From Panicum virgatum (lineage: Eukaryota > Streptophyta > Magnoliopsida > Poales > Poaceae), in assembly GCF_016808335.1 (NCBI RefSeq), contig NC_053140.1, positions 30,870,086 to 30,934,085 of the forward strand: a stretch of DNA of 64,000 nucleotides, read 5' to 3'. Below, one piece after another: positions 33,790-45,713 of the stretch. Below the pieces are notes generated by a model, which saw only the letters and a list, made by a program, of their open reading frames with translations, did no database searches and was not told where the DNA came from. Numbering within the stretch: the first letter of the stretch is position 1; the number at the start of each line of letters is the position of its first letter. A program made the position numbers and the translations under genes.

Positions 33790-34895
33790 TGAATCTCGTC
33801 CTCGAGATTCGACTGGTTCCTAAAGAGGTGGGGAAACTCCTTTTTCAGGGCATCTTCACATTCCCACGTAGCTTCTTCTACTCTGTATCTGCTCCATTGC
33901 ACTCTGCAAATCCGTACTTCTGAGTTCCTTGTTCTTTTTGTGACCGTGTCCAGAATTTTGACCGGTACTTCCTGGTATCGCAGGTCTGGCTGCAAATCTA
34001 TTGTCTCTACTGGCACGTGTTCTGCCTCGGGTACCCTCAAACACTTTCTTAGTTGTGAGACATGGAACACTGGGTGTATGTCTAACATTCCTTCAGGTAA
34101 TTGAAGTCGGTAGGCCACTTTTCCGACTTTCTTCAGTACTTGGTACGGTCCAATGTGCCGAGGGGCTAACTTTCCATTTACTTGAAACCTTCGGGTTCCT
34201 CGAATAGGTGAAACCTTGAGATAGACAAAGTCTCCTGGATTGAAACTGATTTCTCGTCTCTTCTTGTCCGCGTAGCTCTTCTGTCTGGACTGGGCTGCTT
34301 TCAATTTCTCACAGATTTCTGCTACTCTTTCTTCTGCTTCCTTTATGAGGGCTGGTCCAACTAATGAACGCTCTCCTACTTCTGACCACATCAGAGGGGT
34401 CCTGCACTTTCTCCCATAGAGGGCTTCAAATGGCGACATGCCTAAGCTTGCCTGATAACTGTTGTTGTATGAGAACTCTGCATAGGGCAAACTCTGTTCC
34501 CAATCTTTACCATAGGTAAGGACACATGCCCTTAACATATCCTCCATAATTTGGTTTACCCTCTCGGTCTGTCCATCAGTCTGCGGGTGATAGGCCGAAC
34601 TAAAATCCAATTTGGTCCCCATAGCCTTATGCAGACTTCTCCAAAACTTGGAGGTGAACTGGGTTCCTCGATCTGAAATGATTCTACTAGGTACACCATG
34701 TAGCTTTACTATATTATCCATATAGAGCTGGGCTAGTTTTTCTCCTCCATAGTTGGTCCGTATGGGTAGGAAGTGAGCGACCTTGGTGAGCCGGTTCACT
34801 ATTACCCAAATGGAATCATAACCTTTCTGGGTCTTGGGCAGTCCTACCACAAAATCCATTCCTATCTCATCCCATTTCCAAACTGGGATAGGCAA
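33790..34895 (-). pseudogene. pol: Gypsy integrase core and chromodomain
   Basis: The DDE core is complete: GMDFVVGLPKT, then IISDRGTQFTSKFW, then HPQTDGQTERVNQ. VNRLTKVAHF has N where D is usual. The GPFxV-like region KLAPRHIGPYQVL and LPEGMLDIHPVFHVSQLRK follow. It ends with a chromodomain, RICRVQWSRYRVEEATWECE, which directs integration to chromatin in chromoviruses. There is no stop before the 3' LTR: the frame runs on to 33204. It is separated from the zinc-binding part by a stop at 34920-34922. Confidence 0.9.
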
Positions 34896-34919
34896 AGGTT
34901 GTAGTAATCCTGCTGGCTT

Positions 34920-35312
34920 TTAGTGCTTAGCCTTGATCCTTTGGCAAGTATCGCAATGGGCAATGAACCGGGCAATGTCTGACTTAATTCCATTCCACCA
35001 ATACTTTTGTTTTAAATCCAAATATATTTTGGTGGATCCCGGGTGAATGGAATATGCCGAGTTATGAGCCTCATCCATGATCATTTGCCGGAAGTCCCCT
35101 TCTTTGGGTACACAAATTATATCTTTATACCAAAAGGTTTCCTTATCATCCACTCGAAAATCCGGTGCTTTGTTCTCTTCGGTGTGTTTGCGGATTTTCA
35201 TTAAATCCTTGTCTGAACCTTGGGCCTTCCTGATTCTGTCTTCTAGTGTAGGTTGGACGCTCAGCGTGTGGCTGGAGCCTTGAGGGACAATGTGCACATT
35301 CAATCGTGACAT
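34920..35312 (-). pseudogene. pol: Gypsy integrase zinc-binding domain
   Basis: IHPGSTKIYLDLKQKYWW followed by HCDTCQRIKAKH gives the H...CxxC part of the integrase HHCC finger. A TAA after KAKH ends this frame. A 17-bp tandem duplication just before it (35343-35376) breaks the link to RNase H. Confidence 0.85.
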
Positions 35313-35342
35313 TTCGTCTCGCAGATGAGTATCCTTGGGTTC

Positions 35343-35376
35343 ATAAGATTTCCAGCTTAATAAGATTTCCAGCTTA
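35343..35376. repeat. 17-bp tandem duplication in Gypsy pol
   Basis: ATAAGATTTCCAGCTTA occurs twice back to back (35343-35359, 35360-35376). Being 17 bp, it shifts the frame between RNase H and integrase. Confidence 0.95.
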
Positions 35377-35839
35377 AGGCATCGGCTACCACGTTAGCTT
35401 TGCCAGCGTGGTAGTGAATTTGCACATTATAGTCCTTAACCAATTCCAAACATCTTCTTTGCCTTATGTTCAAATCCGGCTGGGTGAAGATATACTTCAA
35501 ACTCTTATGATCGGTGTAAATCTCACATTTATTTCCAATCAAGTAATGTCTCCAAATTTTAAGGGCATGCACTACGGCCGCAAATTCTAGATCATGTGTT
35601 GGGTAATTCTGCTCATGAGGCTTGAGCTGTCGGGAGGCATAAGCTACTACCTTCCCGTCTTGCATGAGGAGATATCCTAACCCTTGGTGGGATGCGTCAC
35701 AATAGATGACAAAGTCCCGGTGGATATCTGGTAGGGTTAGTACTGGAGTGATTGTCAATCTTTTCTTCAATTCCTGGAAACTTATTTCGCAGGACTCTAT
35801 CCAAACAAACTTCTTTTCCTTCTTAAGTAGCTCTGTCAT
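35357..35839 (-). pseudogene. pol: Gypsy RNase H
   Basis: [56 protein letters not shown] and [16 protein letters not shown] are the standard Ty3-type RNase H blocks with the catalytic D, E and D. It then enters the tether [13 protein letters not shown] and RNase H are separated by a frameshift near 35945. Confidence 0.9.
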
Positions 35840-35912
35840 CAGCCGGGCTATCTTGGAGAACCCTTCAATAAATCTCTGATAATATCCAGCTAAGCCCAGA
35901 AAATTTCTAATC

Positions 35913-36620
35913 TCACTTACATTGGTTGGTTGCCTCCAATTGGAAACTGCTTCGACCTTTCTCAGGGTCGACTACTACTCCTTCTGTGATTAAAATATGA
36001 CCAAGGAAAGCCACTTTCTCTAACCAAAATTCACATTTGCTGAATTTAGCGTAGAGTTTGTGCGCTCTCAACTTTTCCAAAACTACCCGCAGATATTGCT
36101 CGTGTTCCTGGACACTCTTGGAGTAAATAAGTATGTCATTGATAAAGACTACGACAAACTTATCTAACTCATCCATAAACACCTTGTTCATGAGATTCAT
36201 GAAATAAGCAGGTGCATTCGTGAGTCCAAAAGACATCACGGTAAACTCAAACTGCCCATAATGGGTGACAAAAGCTGTCTTTGGGATGTCACTTTCCTTA
36301 ATCTTGAGCTGGTGATATCCTGATCTCAGATCAATTTTGGAGAAGTACTTGGCTCATTTTAGCTGATCGAAGAGATCATCAATTCTGGGGAGAGGGTACT
36401 TATTTTTTATGGTAACCTCATTCAGTGCACGATAATCTACACACATCCTCATACTCCCGTCGTTCTTCTTGACAAATAGTACTGGGGCTCCCCATGGGGA
36501 TGAACTAGGTCTGATAAAACCACTTTGTTGTAACTCTTCTAGTTGTTTCTTCAGCTCTGCTAGTTCTGGGGCTGCCATCCTATAGGGTCTCTTGGCTATG
36601 GGAGAGGTCCCTGGGACATG
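35913..36620 (-). pseudogene. pol: Gypsy reverse transcriptase with altered active site
   Basis: [20 protein letters not shown] and [20 protein letters not shown] begin the domain. A TGA (TGG in relatives) follows DQLK near 36350. Then [17 protein letters not shown] and [15 protein letters not shown], where relatives have FIDDILVYS. The first catalytic Asp of the pair is Asn (codon 36140-36138), so catalysis should be abolished. GH(I)[12 protein letters not shown] follows before a frameshift. Confidence 0.9.
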
Positions 36621-36634
36621 GTCAATGGAGAATT

Positions 36635-37421
36635 CTATGTCCGGTCCGGTGGCATTCCAGGGAGTTTGTCGAGGAAAACATTGGGGTATTCATTCACAAC
36701 TGGAACCCCTTCTAAGGATCTCACGTCTATACTGAAAACCATTAGGTCTGGTCCACTTCCCCGAGCATGACAGGTCACTTGTATCCCATCTGAGTTGGTT
36801 AGGTGTAGTACCTTGTCAGCACAACCTATGAGACCATTGTGTAGGCCTAACCAGTCCATTCCGAGGATCACATCTATTCCTTTAGACTTAAGTACTACTA
36901 GATCGGTTAGAAATTCTACCCCATTTAAGTTGATCCTTACCCGAGAACAACCCAGTTGACACTTGATGTCACCTCCAAGCGTTCGAGTTATTAGGAGTGT
37001 TTTTAGTAGTACCGTAGGTATTTTATGCTTATCCACAGAGCTTGACGATATGAATGAGTGTGATGCTCCAGAATCAAATAATATTGTTGCCAGAGTTGAG
37101 CTGACTAGGAACTCACCAAGTACCACTCCTTGTGCACCCTGAGCCACCTGTGCGTTGATGTGGTTGACGCGGGCTCGTCCATAAGGCTGCTGGCTGTTGT
37201 TGTTGTTGTTGCCCTTGTTGTTGCTGCCGATGGGAACACGGTTGGCTCCGGATACAGGTGGCCTAGGCCCATTCATCGAGTTGGAGAAGGTTGATGCAGC
37301 AGCCTTGTTTTTGGCGTATGGGCAGTTGGCAATGTAATGCCCTGTCTCACAGCAGTTGAAACAGGCCCTAGTATTGTTGTTGTTGGTGGTGACTTGGCTT
37401 GCATTGTTTTGCGGGGCCTTA
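36635..37421 (-). pseudogene. gag-pol: Gypsy zinc knuckle and aspartic protease
   Basis: CFNCCETGHYIANC is the CCHC nucleocapsid knuckle with N/Q-rich flanks. LFDSGASHSFIS carries the retropepsin DSGA motif. SKGIDVILGMDWL is the conserved block downstream of the active site. The frame starts at the right against the solo LTR at 37422, beyond which gag continues at 45714. Confidence 0.88.
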
Positions 37422-40400
37422 CGTGACATCCCAAAATTTTAAAAAGCTAAGCAAGAAATATTAAATACGATATAATGCTTAATGAACACAAAATCAAGCT
37501 TAAACAAACAAGAACAATTCAAATTATGCAAATTTTGAAAACATGTGTATGTATGTGTGTAGGCAACTAGAGTATAGACATATGTATAGAATTTTGTTTT
37601 TCCTAAATAATTAACAGGATAAATTTTTATGCCCAACTTGTCATGAAAGATGTAGTATAAAAACACACTTATATTTTTGTGACACCTAGTTTTAATTAAA
37701 AGACTTTTTGCAAAATTCAAAATTTAAACACTTTATATAACTAGAATTTAAATCCTAGACGTAAGCAATTTAAAATAACTTTCAAACCAAGTCACATGTG
37801 TCCATGAAATTTTATAGGCATATTCGGCATAAAAAAAGACTAACAAAGGTCTAATTGAACACTAAAAGTAAAAATCACAGGAAATGATAGGTTGCTTAAT
37901 CATTAATTAATTTTAGAGTAATTAAATAACTTTCAAACCGTTAATCAAATAAAAATGTGCCTTAAACAAAAGTTGTAGATCTCGAAAAACTGAACAAGAA
38001 TGGTATTAAAAAAATTTCATTTGAGGCCAAGAAAAAGGAGAAAAATGGAGTTTACAGAACTGAATATTGCACTTTGGTCTAATTACGAAAATGCCATTGA
38101 CTGTATATCTCTCTCCTCACTCTGTTTTTCTCTCACGCCGTAACGGCGGAGCCGGACGCCGCCGGCGCCACCTGGATGGCCACGCGCCGTGCCCAGACCC
38201 AAAACCACCCTGCGCCCCAGGTTTCTGCTCCAAAACCTTCCCTCCTGGCGGCACCACAAACTGCCACGCGCCCCCGCCAGCTCTGCTGCTCGCCACGATG
38301 CCATGGCCGGTCGGCCACTGCCACGCCGGTGCCCCTCCCCTGACCGGCTCTGCTCCTACTCATTTCCTTCGCAGTGAAGCTTCTCCTTCTCCCTTCTCTA
38401 CTCCGCGCACCAGAGAGCCGAGCCCCGGCCTCCCCTGCGCCCAGAACCACCCATCGGCCACCATTACTGCCGCCCCCTCCTGCCTCCACGCCAACCCGCC
38501 TCTCCGCCCCGTCCCAGCCTCCATCAACCCCCAGAATGGAACCCCCTCGTTCCCCTGAACCTCCCAAGCCGGCCTCCCCATCCTCAGCCCCGCCGGAGCA
38601 CCGGCGGCGACAGCAACCATGGCCGCCGCGGCATGGCTCGCATGGACAGACCGATTCGGACCACCCCAACCCCAACCAAGGGCACCTACAGGTGCGTCTC
38701 GACCCCCTCTAGCGTTTCCCCTACTTTTCCCTCGCCTCCGGCAAGGGAGATCTTCGAAATCCGGCCAAAACCCACCGCCCCCACTCTGTTCTCTGTCCAG
38801 GGACCTACAGTTAAAAGAAAGGAAAATTTCAAGGGTTAGATTGCAAAATGTTCATAAACTTCAAAACAGTGAACTTTGAAAATGCGTAGAAATTCTTAGA
38901 AAAATAATAAAAATGCAAACTAAAATGTTTTGGAATCCTTGCAACAAGATCTACAAGTTTCGTTACATCCACATCTTCAGTTTTGGTCTGAATTTTAATC
39001 CAAGAAAAAGAATAAAATAAATAGGCTCTAAATGTTCTAGAAGTTGTGCTTAGTAGCTATAGCTGGTTTTTGGTTAGATTATGTATTGAAATGTTACTAG
39101 TATCTGGTAAAATTTAGAACACATTTTGACATCAATAGCTAGGTCAAAACTCCAAGTTTCCTAGATCTACTAGTTCTGTACATGAAACTTTTTCCTTGCA
39201 TGCATGTCACTAAAAACTTACTATTTCACAAGATTGAGAAATTTTAGAGCTGATTAACTGTATATTTGATTTAATGCTTGTTAAGTATGCCTTAATTGTG
39301 ATAAATAGTTACTTTGTTTAGAAAAATCTACGAATATTTGTGGAACTCTATCTTGGTCTTATATGAATGTATGCAAAAGTTGAGATCCATTTGATGAATA
39401 GAACTGTAGATACAAAATGTGCATGTTATGCTATGACTAGATTTGTTAGTTTTGTTATGGTAACAATCATGCTTGAATGCACATGATATTTTCGTCCATG
39501 ACTAATCAGTGTGTCTAGATACTATATAAAATTTTTGACATGCTTTAATACATAGTTTATAGTTCAAATAATAATGCATGAATATATATTTCTTTATTCC
39601 CTGATATACTTATTGGTGATGAAAATGCTTCATATTTTTACTAAAGAATTCTTAGGTAAAAACTAGTTACTGGTAAAAAATTGACATCTATAATCCTTGT
39701 AAAACTCCCTGGAGAAATAAAAGTTCCTATCTACTTGTTAAACTTATCAATTTTATATCTCATGTTATATGCCTAGATTAATTCTGGAAAAATTGCAGTC
39801 CTGGGAATATAGTGTCTCGTTGTTTCTGTTAAATTTTGACTTCCAGAATCCATGCATAGTAGTCTGTACAAAATTGTGAAATTCCTAGTATAATCTGAGT
39901 TAGTGAATTTTCATGCTTAGATATTTTCTTGTTATTTTCTGAAAATTTTACTGTATATTCTTGAGCATATGATCTTTTAGATATAAAATTTTCAGAACCA
40001 GATTATGTCTACAGCTTCTGTTGTGTATTTTGTAAATAATCTCATGTTTCTAGTCTAGAAATTAAAAACTACAACCTAGCTCATTTTAGGAAGTAAAGTA
40101 AATTTAAGAACTACTCTATAAATGATTGCCCAAGAAAATATAATTAAGAGTTTTCATAATAAAACTTATGCTACAACTTTAAAGTGAAGGAAAGAAATGT
40201 AATTTGTTGTTAGTTTTGTAACATGAACGCTTTGCATTCATATAGACGCGACTACTCTCATCAACGGAACGAACGAGATGGTGCCAAGTCCGAGAACGAA
40301 CGACATGAAGCTCATGCTAATCTAACTAAAATTGCTGGAGACCCGGACCAATGTTCAGAAGAGCCCAAGGCTAATTTTTGCCTAGGAAGGCAAGCCTCGG

Positions 40401-40865
40401 TGCATCTAATGCCTATACTTTTAATCTATGCATTTATTGTGCTATTATTTATTGTGCATTTACGTTCAGGCGTTGGTTGAAACCATAGATGCATGATCCT
40501 AGGTACCCATGTTTTGAATACTAGAGGTTAAGCTCGACTAGATGCTCTGCTAATTAGGACCGGTAAAAGTCGAGTAGTTTCCTGCTACTCGCGAGATTAT
40601 AGGATCTGATTGTTGTCTCACATACTGCAAATATAAGGTTTATGGACGGGATCATGGGACCCCGTCGTAGAGAGAAAAATGGATAAGGTCGCAGTGTGTG
40701 GTACAGGTTGTTAAGCGTTTGAACGTATTAGCCACATGCCGAGAATATGGTAATCGGTAAGCTTGGTACCTGATTGGACCGGCAAGTGGACTTCTCCCAC
40801 CCTTCTAACTTCGGTCCCATTTAATGGTGAGTACACGTGCTGGCTCGACCCGGCGCAGTCCGTAG

Positions 40866-43800
40866 TGTGACATCCTAGGTGTTTGCACAATAAAACTACA
40901 TTTATTTCATATGCTTCATGTGTGAAATTGTTTGAGCAAGGGCCTATTTTTAAATTTTAAGGACCTTTGTGTAATTATGAATTGTTCTAAGGTCAACTAT
41001 ATAGTTTTATTTGAATAGGATGTGTGATTATAGCTTTTGTGGAGAGTTTATTGGCAAAACGTAATGTAATCATTGCTTGGCAGGAAATCTTTCCATTCAG
41101 CCTAGATTTAAAGTGATTTTGCATTGAAAAAGACAAAAGTCCTTATGTTTTCCTTATGTTTTCAAAAATAACTCTTTAACCTTTGATCAAATAAATTTTT
41201 GCACAACATCAAAGTTGTAGATCTTGAAAAGTTAAACAACTTTTATGTTGGGCACTTTTTCATTTGAGCTTTAGTGTAAAAGTTATTGCTGGTTTACAGT
41301 TAGGTCCCTGAAATTTCGGAAATTACAAACTGGTCCTTTTTCTTCCACCTCCAGCCTACCTGCTTGCTCTGCTCCACGCCGCCGCTGTTCAGCGCCGACG
41401 CCGCCGTGGAGGGCCAGCCCGGCCACCTCCTGCTTGCAGAACCGCTCCACGCGTCACGTCGCACCTCTCCACCGCTTCCACCCCTCGCGCTGGAGCTCCC
41501 CCTGTCTTGCCACGCACCCAGAACCGCCCGCCGGCCGCCACCTCGCCGCCGTAGTGGCTGGCTCGCTGCAACACCCCAGGACCCCAACTCGCACGCGAAT
41601 GAGCACTACAAGTACCCCAGCAAGCCGTTCCCTTCGCTCTTTTGCCATCTCCTAGCCCCCAGACCCCAGAACGCCGCCGCCGCCCACCCGCAACCCCGCA
41701 AGAGCTCGACGCCGCCGCGGAACCGCCACTGCAGCCCTCCTCCGCCCGGGCTGACCCCCTATCAAGCTCAACCGTGGGCCCGCGCAGCTCACCGACCCCT
41801 CATCCTCGCCCAATCTCCACCGGAGCCACCCCGCCGCAATAGCCCGAGCTCCGCCACCGCTGCTCGCCGTCGACGCCCTAGCTCCGGCTGCTTCCTCCTT
41901 GACCCAAACCCTCCAGAAGGTAGTGCGTGAAGCCCTGAACCTCCCACGCCCCTCCACCCTCGCCACCGGCGACCAGGATCACCGGATTTGGCCAGTCAAC
42001 CCCCGCTCCCCCTCTCTGACTGCGGCCAGGGGCCTCGTTTGAAAAGAAACAAAAGTTCTAGGGTGTTTTGTGCTAAATCTAGGGACTATTCTGTAAAGCT
42101 TCTTTAAGTTTTCTTTATTTCTTGCTGTGAACTTTGAAAACGTCTAGAAATTTTTAGAAAATTCAGAAAAATCCAAATCCTAATGTTTTGGAATCCTTGT
42201 TAAAATATCTACAAAGTTTGTTACATGCATATTTTCAGTTCTGGTCTGAATTTTAATCCAAGAAATAGAATAGAAATAATAGGCTTTTTTTGTTCCATGA
42301 GTTCTACTCATTACCTGTATGTGATTTTTGGCCAGCTTGTATCTTGCAATGTTATTAGCCTATGGTAAAAAGTTGAAACCTTTTTGACATCATTAGCTAT
42401 GTCAAAATTTCAAGTTTCTTTTATATACTAGTGTTGCTAATTTATTTGTGCTGGTTGAAATACTAAAGTTCTGTGTGTGAAACTTTTTCCATGATCACAT
42501 GTTGCTAAAACAGTACTGTTGCCCAAGGTTGGGAAATTTTTGATCTGTTTAACTATTTATTTGATTTAATTCTTGTTAAGTAAGCTTTAAAATGATAATT
42601 TGTTTCCTTGATTAGAAAATCCTAGTAATTTTTGTACTGCCTTATTTTAGTCTTATGTTACTGTCTGTAAAAATTCGAGCACCTGTACATGAATAGAATA
42701 GAAGCTACAAATGAATCTTGTTAGTTTGCTGTCAGTTTTGTTTATTTTCTCAGAATAAATTCTGTGTAGAATAAATATTGAAAAATTTACAGTAGCTAAG
42801 TTAGCTCCGTGTCGACCTCCTGTTAAATTTATAGCTTCTAGGTTGCTCTGGTCTAACCTGTATAATTCAATCTTGTTCTAGGAGTTATCTGAATAAATGA
42901 TTTGTCCTGAATAAATGGCTACAAGTTTTGGGATGAAATTTGCAGGATTTCTCGTTCTGTTTACCTTCTGTTTGATGTAATTTTTGCTGAATTTACTACT
43001 GTATGTGTGCTGAGTTGTTTATTTATTAGCAAACCATGATTTACTTGTTATAGGAAATAACTACCAGTTGTTTATGAAGTTAGTAAGCTTCTTTTGTGGC
43101 GTTGATCATGATGCCTTGTGTAGTTAGATACGTTAGTTATCTACTCTATAAATGATTGCCCAGGTAATACGATTGTTTGCTATTTGTTAGACTACAACTT
43201 TATCGTGATATGAGTGTGTTTATAATACTGTTCTTGCATCGCATATAGATACTTCGGTGTTAACTGACGGGACGTACGAGCTGATCCCGGAGTCTGACGG
43301 AGGTGATCCCGAAGCCTAGGTAAACACTGCTGTACTAACTGAAGCCCCGGACCAAAGTTCGGAAGAGCCCAGGGCTGAAATAGTTAGTGACTACCGAGAA
43401 GGCACGCGCCGGACATAACCTATATTTCAAATTATTACCAATTATTGTTATTACTTATTTGTGCATTTACAGTTCTTAGGATTTGAATTGAAACCCTAGA
43501 TGCATGATCTTAGAAACCTATGTACTGAACACTAGACCTGAGTTCGAATAATTGCTAAGCTTATAGGACCGGTAAAAGTCGAGTGATTGCCTGTCACTCG
43601 CGAGCTCTATAGAAACTGCTTGTTTACTTTCTGTTATCAATATAAGGACGACGGACGGGGTTATGTTCGATATCATGACCTTATGTGAGACCCCGTCTGT
43701 GTTGATGAACTTGCTAAGGTCGCGGTGTATTATAGTGCTGGTTAAGTGTTTGAACGTACTAGCCACATGCCGTAAATATGGTACGCGGTAAGCCTAGTAG

Positions 43801-44840
43801 CCGATTGGACCGGGGAGTGTATATACCTTTCACTCTCTCTTAGGGATAGGTTTTATTTTTATGTTGCGCAACACTGCGGCTACGAAGGACAAGGTTGGAC
43901 CTTGGAGCCCTGTAGTCGGGGAGAGTGACCCTATCCACAAGCCGGAAAGAAAGGTAAACAGTTGTTTGGGAACGACCCGACGGTGTTCCAAACATGTGTG
44001 TTAGGTCTGCCTGGCCAGGTTAACAAATTCGATTCGAATCGTCCGCTTCTCACGGTTTGGGACTGCTTGATATCTTTGCCACACAGAGTAATAAGAGCAA
44101 CAGTATTATGATCAATCTTGAGTTTTGCTTAAAGATCTACCATGGTTGAGTAGTAGTTGCTTACATAGAATGGTTAATCAACTAGAATCTTGGAAGCTAA
44201 AATTTGAAAGTAAGGACCTACTCTTTATTGCTTTTCAGCACAAGAAAACCAGAGCCTCAGAAACCCTGCATAGTCTAGTTAGGTGGGCTACGTATACCCG
44301 TTGACGGTTAAGTCTTGCTGAGTATTAGAATACTCAGCCTTGCTGTTGAAACCCTTTTTCAGGTATGAGTCTTGAGGATCAGATCGCTAGTTTATCTTGG
44401 CCCTGCTCCTTGTCTCCTGGCTGGTCCGTAGAGTGGGATCCGTCTTCGGCTGGCAATGACCCTGATGAGTGATACCTTGCTTGGGCTAGCTTGGTATACT
44501 TTTGCGACGTGTTGTAGCCGTCGTGTTCTATTTCTGCTGCTTTTCAAACTCTGAACTTACAGTTATGGTTTGTACAACTGTTTTAATAAGTTTGGTTTTG
44601 TAATAATGTCTTGAACTGGTTGTAATCACTACTGAGCTTGTGTTGTAAAACATGTGGTTGTAATATCTCTGGACTCCCTTCGTGCGGGGTATGCTTGTTT
44701 GATCCGAGAACCGGTGGTTGTATAGGGACGTTACCCGACAGACCAAGAATTGTTCCGTTTGAAGTGCGTTTGAGCCGGTGTTGCCTTTATGGTGATGGCC
44801 TGCGCACTTGAGCCGGGATAATTCAGGTGGTTCTGCCACA
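40866..44840 (+). mobile_element. Solo LTR (3975 bp) nested in another solo LTR
   Basis: TGTGACATCCTAGG to GTTCTGCCACA, with perfect duplication CGTAG (40861-40865, 44841-44845). It is the inverted homologue of 10275-14188. GC-rich block 41340-41960, T-rich 42020-43240, palindrome 44318-44337. No coding function is supported. Confidence 0.88.
44318..44337 (+). promoter_or_regulatory. LTR palindrome, copy 5
   Basis: CTGAGTATTAGAATACTCAG, perfect 9-bp arms. CCCTTTTTCAG follows after 22 nt (CAG 44360-44362). Confidence 0.8.
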
Positions 44841-45277
44841 CGTAGTCTGTGGGGCCATGTACTTTGGGTGGTGGCCCTGATCCACGACCCAGAAAGAAAA
44901 GGGAAAGGTTGCTTAGGGTGACCCATCGGTGCTCTGGGCGTGTGTGTTAGGTTTGCCTTGCAAGGTTAATAAACTCGATTCGAATCGTTCCGCCGCTCAC
45001 AGACAATGAGACTGCTTAACACTTCTGCTACATAGAGTAACAAGTGGAACATGATGATGATGAATACTGATGGATGATTAATGTTTTTACCACCATGATT
45101 GTTTAGAAATAAATGCTTATCTAGAATGGTTAATTGAACTAGAATATAGAAAAGCTAAAATCTGAAATTAAGAACCTACTCTTAGTCGCTTTTTTGGCAA
45201 AACAAACCCCTCCAGCCAAAAAGCTTTGCATGTCTAGTTAACGGACTAAGGTATATCCGATGACGGGTAAGTCTTGT

Positions 45278-45295
45278 TGAGTATTAGTATACTCA
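45278..45295 (+). promoter_or_regulatory. LTR palindrome, copy 6
   Basis: TGAGTAT-TAGT-ATACTCA, perfect 7-bp arms. TTTGTTTTCAG follows after 22 nt (CAG 45318-45320). Confidence 0.8.
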
Positions 45296-45713
45296 GTCTT
45301 GCTTGTGGCTTTGTTTTCAGGTGTACACTTGGGGTTTGGATTGATGTCATGTACGGGCTTCATCGTGACGTCATGTTTCGTCGATAGACTATCATTTGTT
45401 TTTCCGCTGCAATAATGAACTCAGATGATCTCTTTTATGATGCAAAAGCATTTTTCTGATTTTAAACTCAGTTTGTAATAAATTTATGATGTACTCTGTG
45501 ATGTAAGAAATGATGAAATGTTGTAATCTCTGGACTCGCCTTCGTGCGAGTGTTCTGCAAGCTTTGGGTTCGATCGATGCGTACGTGGATTATTCGGGAT
45601 TTTACCCGACAGCGCTGCCGGATTACTCCATTTGAAGTGCGTGTTAACCCGTATTGCCTTTATGGAAAGGGTTAGCACACTTGAGCCGGATTAATTCGGG
45701 CGGTTCTGCCACA

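Larger units (their letters stand above)
37422..45713 (+). mobile_element. Solo LTR (about 4.3 kb) in Gypsy gag, itself interrupted
   Basis: CGTGACATCCC (first base probably mutated from T) to GGTTCTGCCACA, flanked by CCTTA and CCTTC, a near-perfect 5-bp duplication. Removing the nested 40866-44840 unit leaves a single LTR with no coding or primer site. It is homologous to the LTRs at 46065 and 52781 (inverted). GC-rich block 38110-38780, candidate donor ACAG|GTGCGT at 38691, A/T-rich stretch, palindrome 45278-45295. The frames in 38067-38880 are compositional. Confidence 0.85.

Noticed and set aside
38067..38879. Frames of 163-180 codons on both strands
   Set aside because: GC-rich LTR sequence homologous to other LTRs; both strands open, no domain.
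41300..41966. 188-codon frame
   Set aside because: Same GC-rich LTR block in the nested solo LTR.
44318..44337. Palindromes as Rho-independent terminators
   Set aside because: This is a plant nuclear sequence; no U-run follows, and the pattern recurs only in LTRs.
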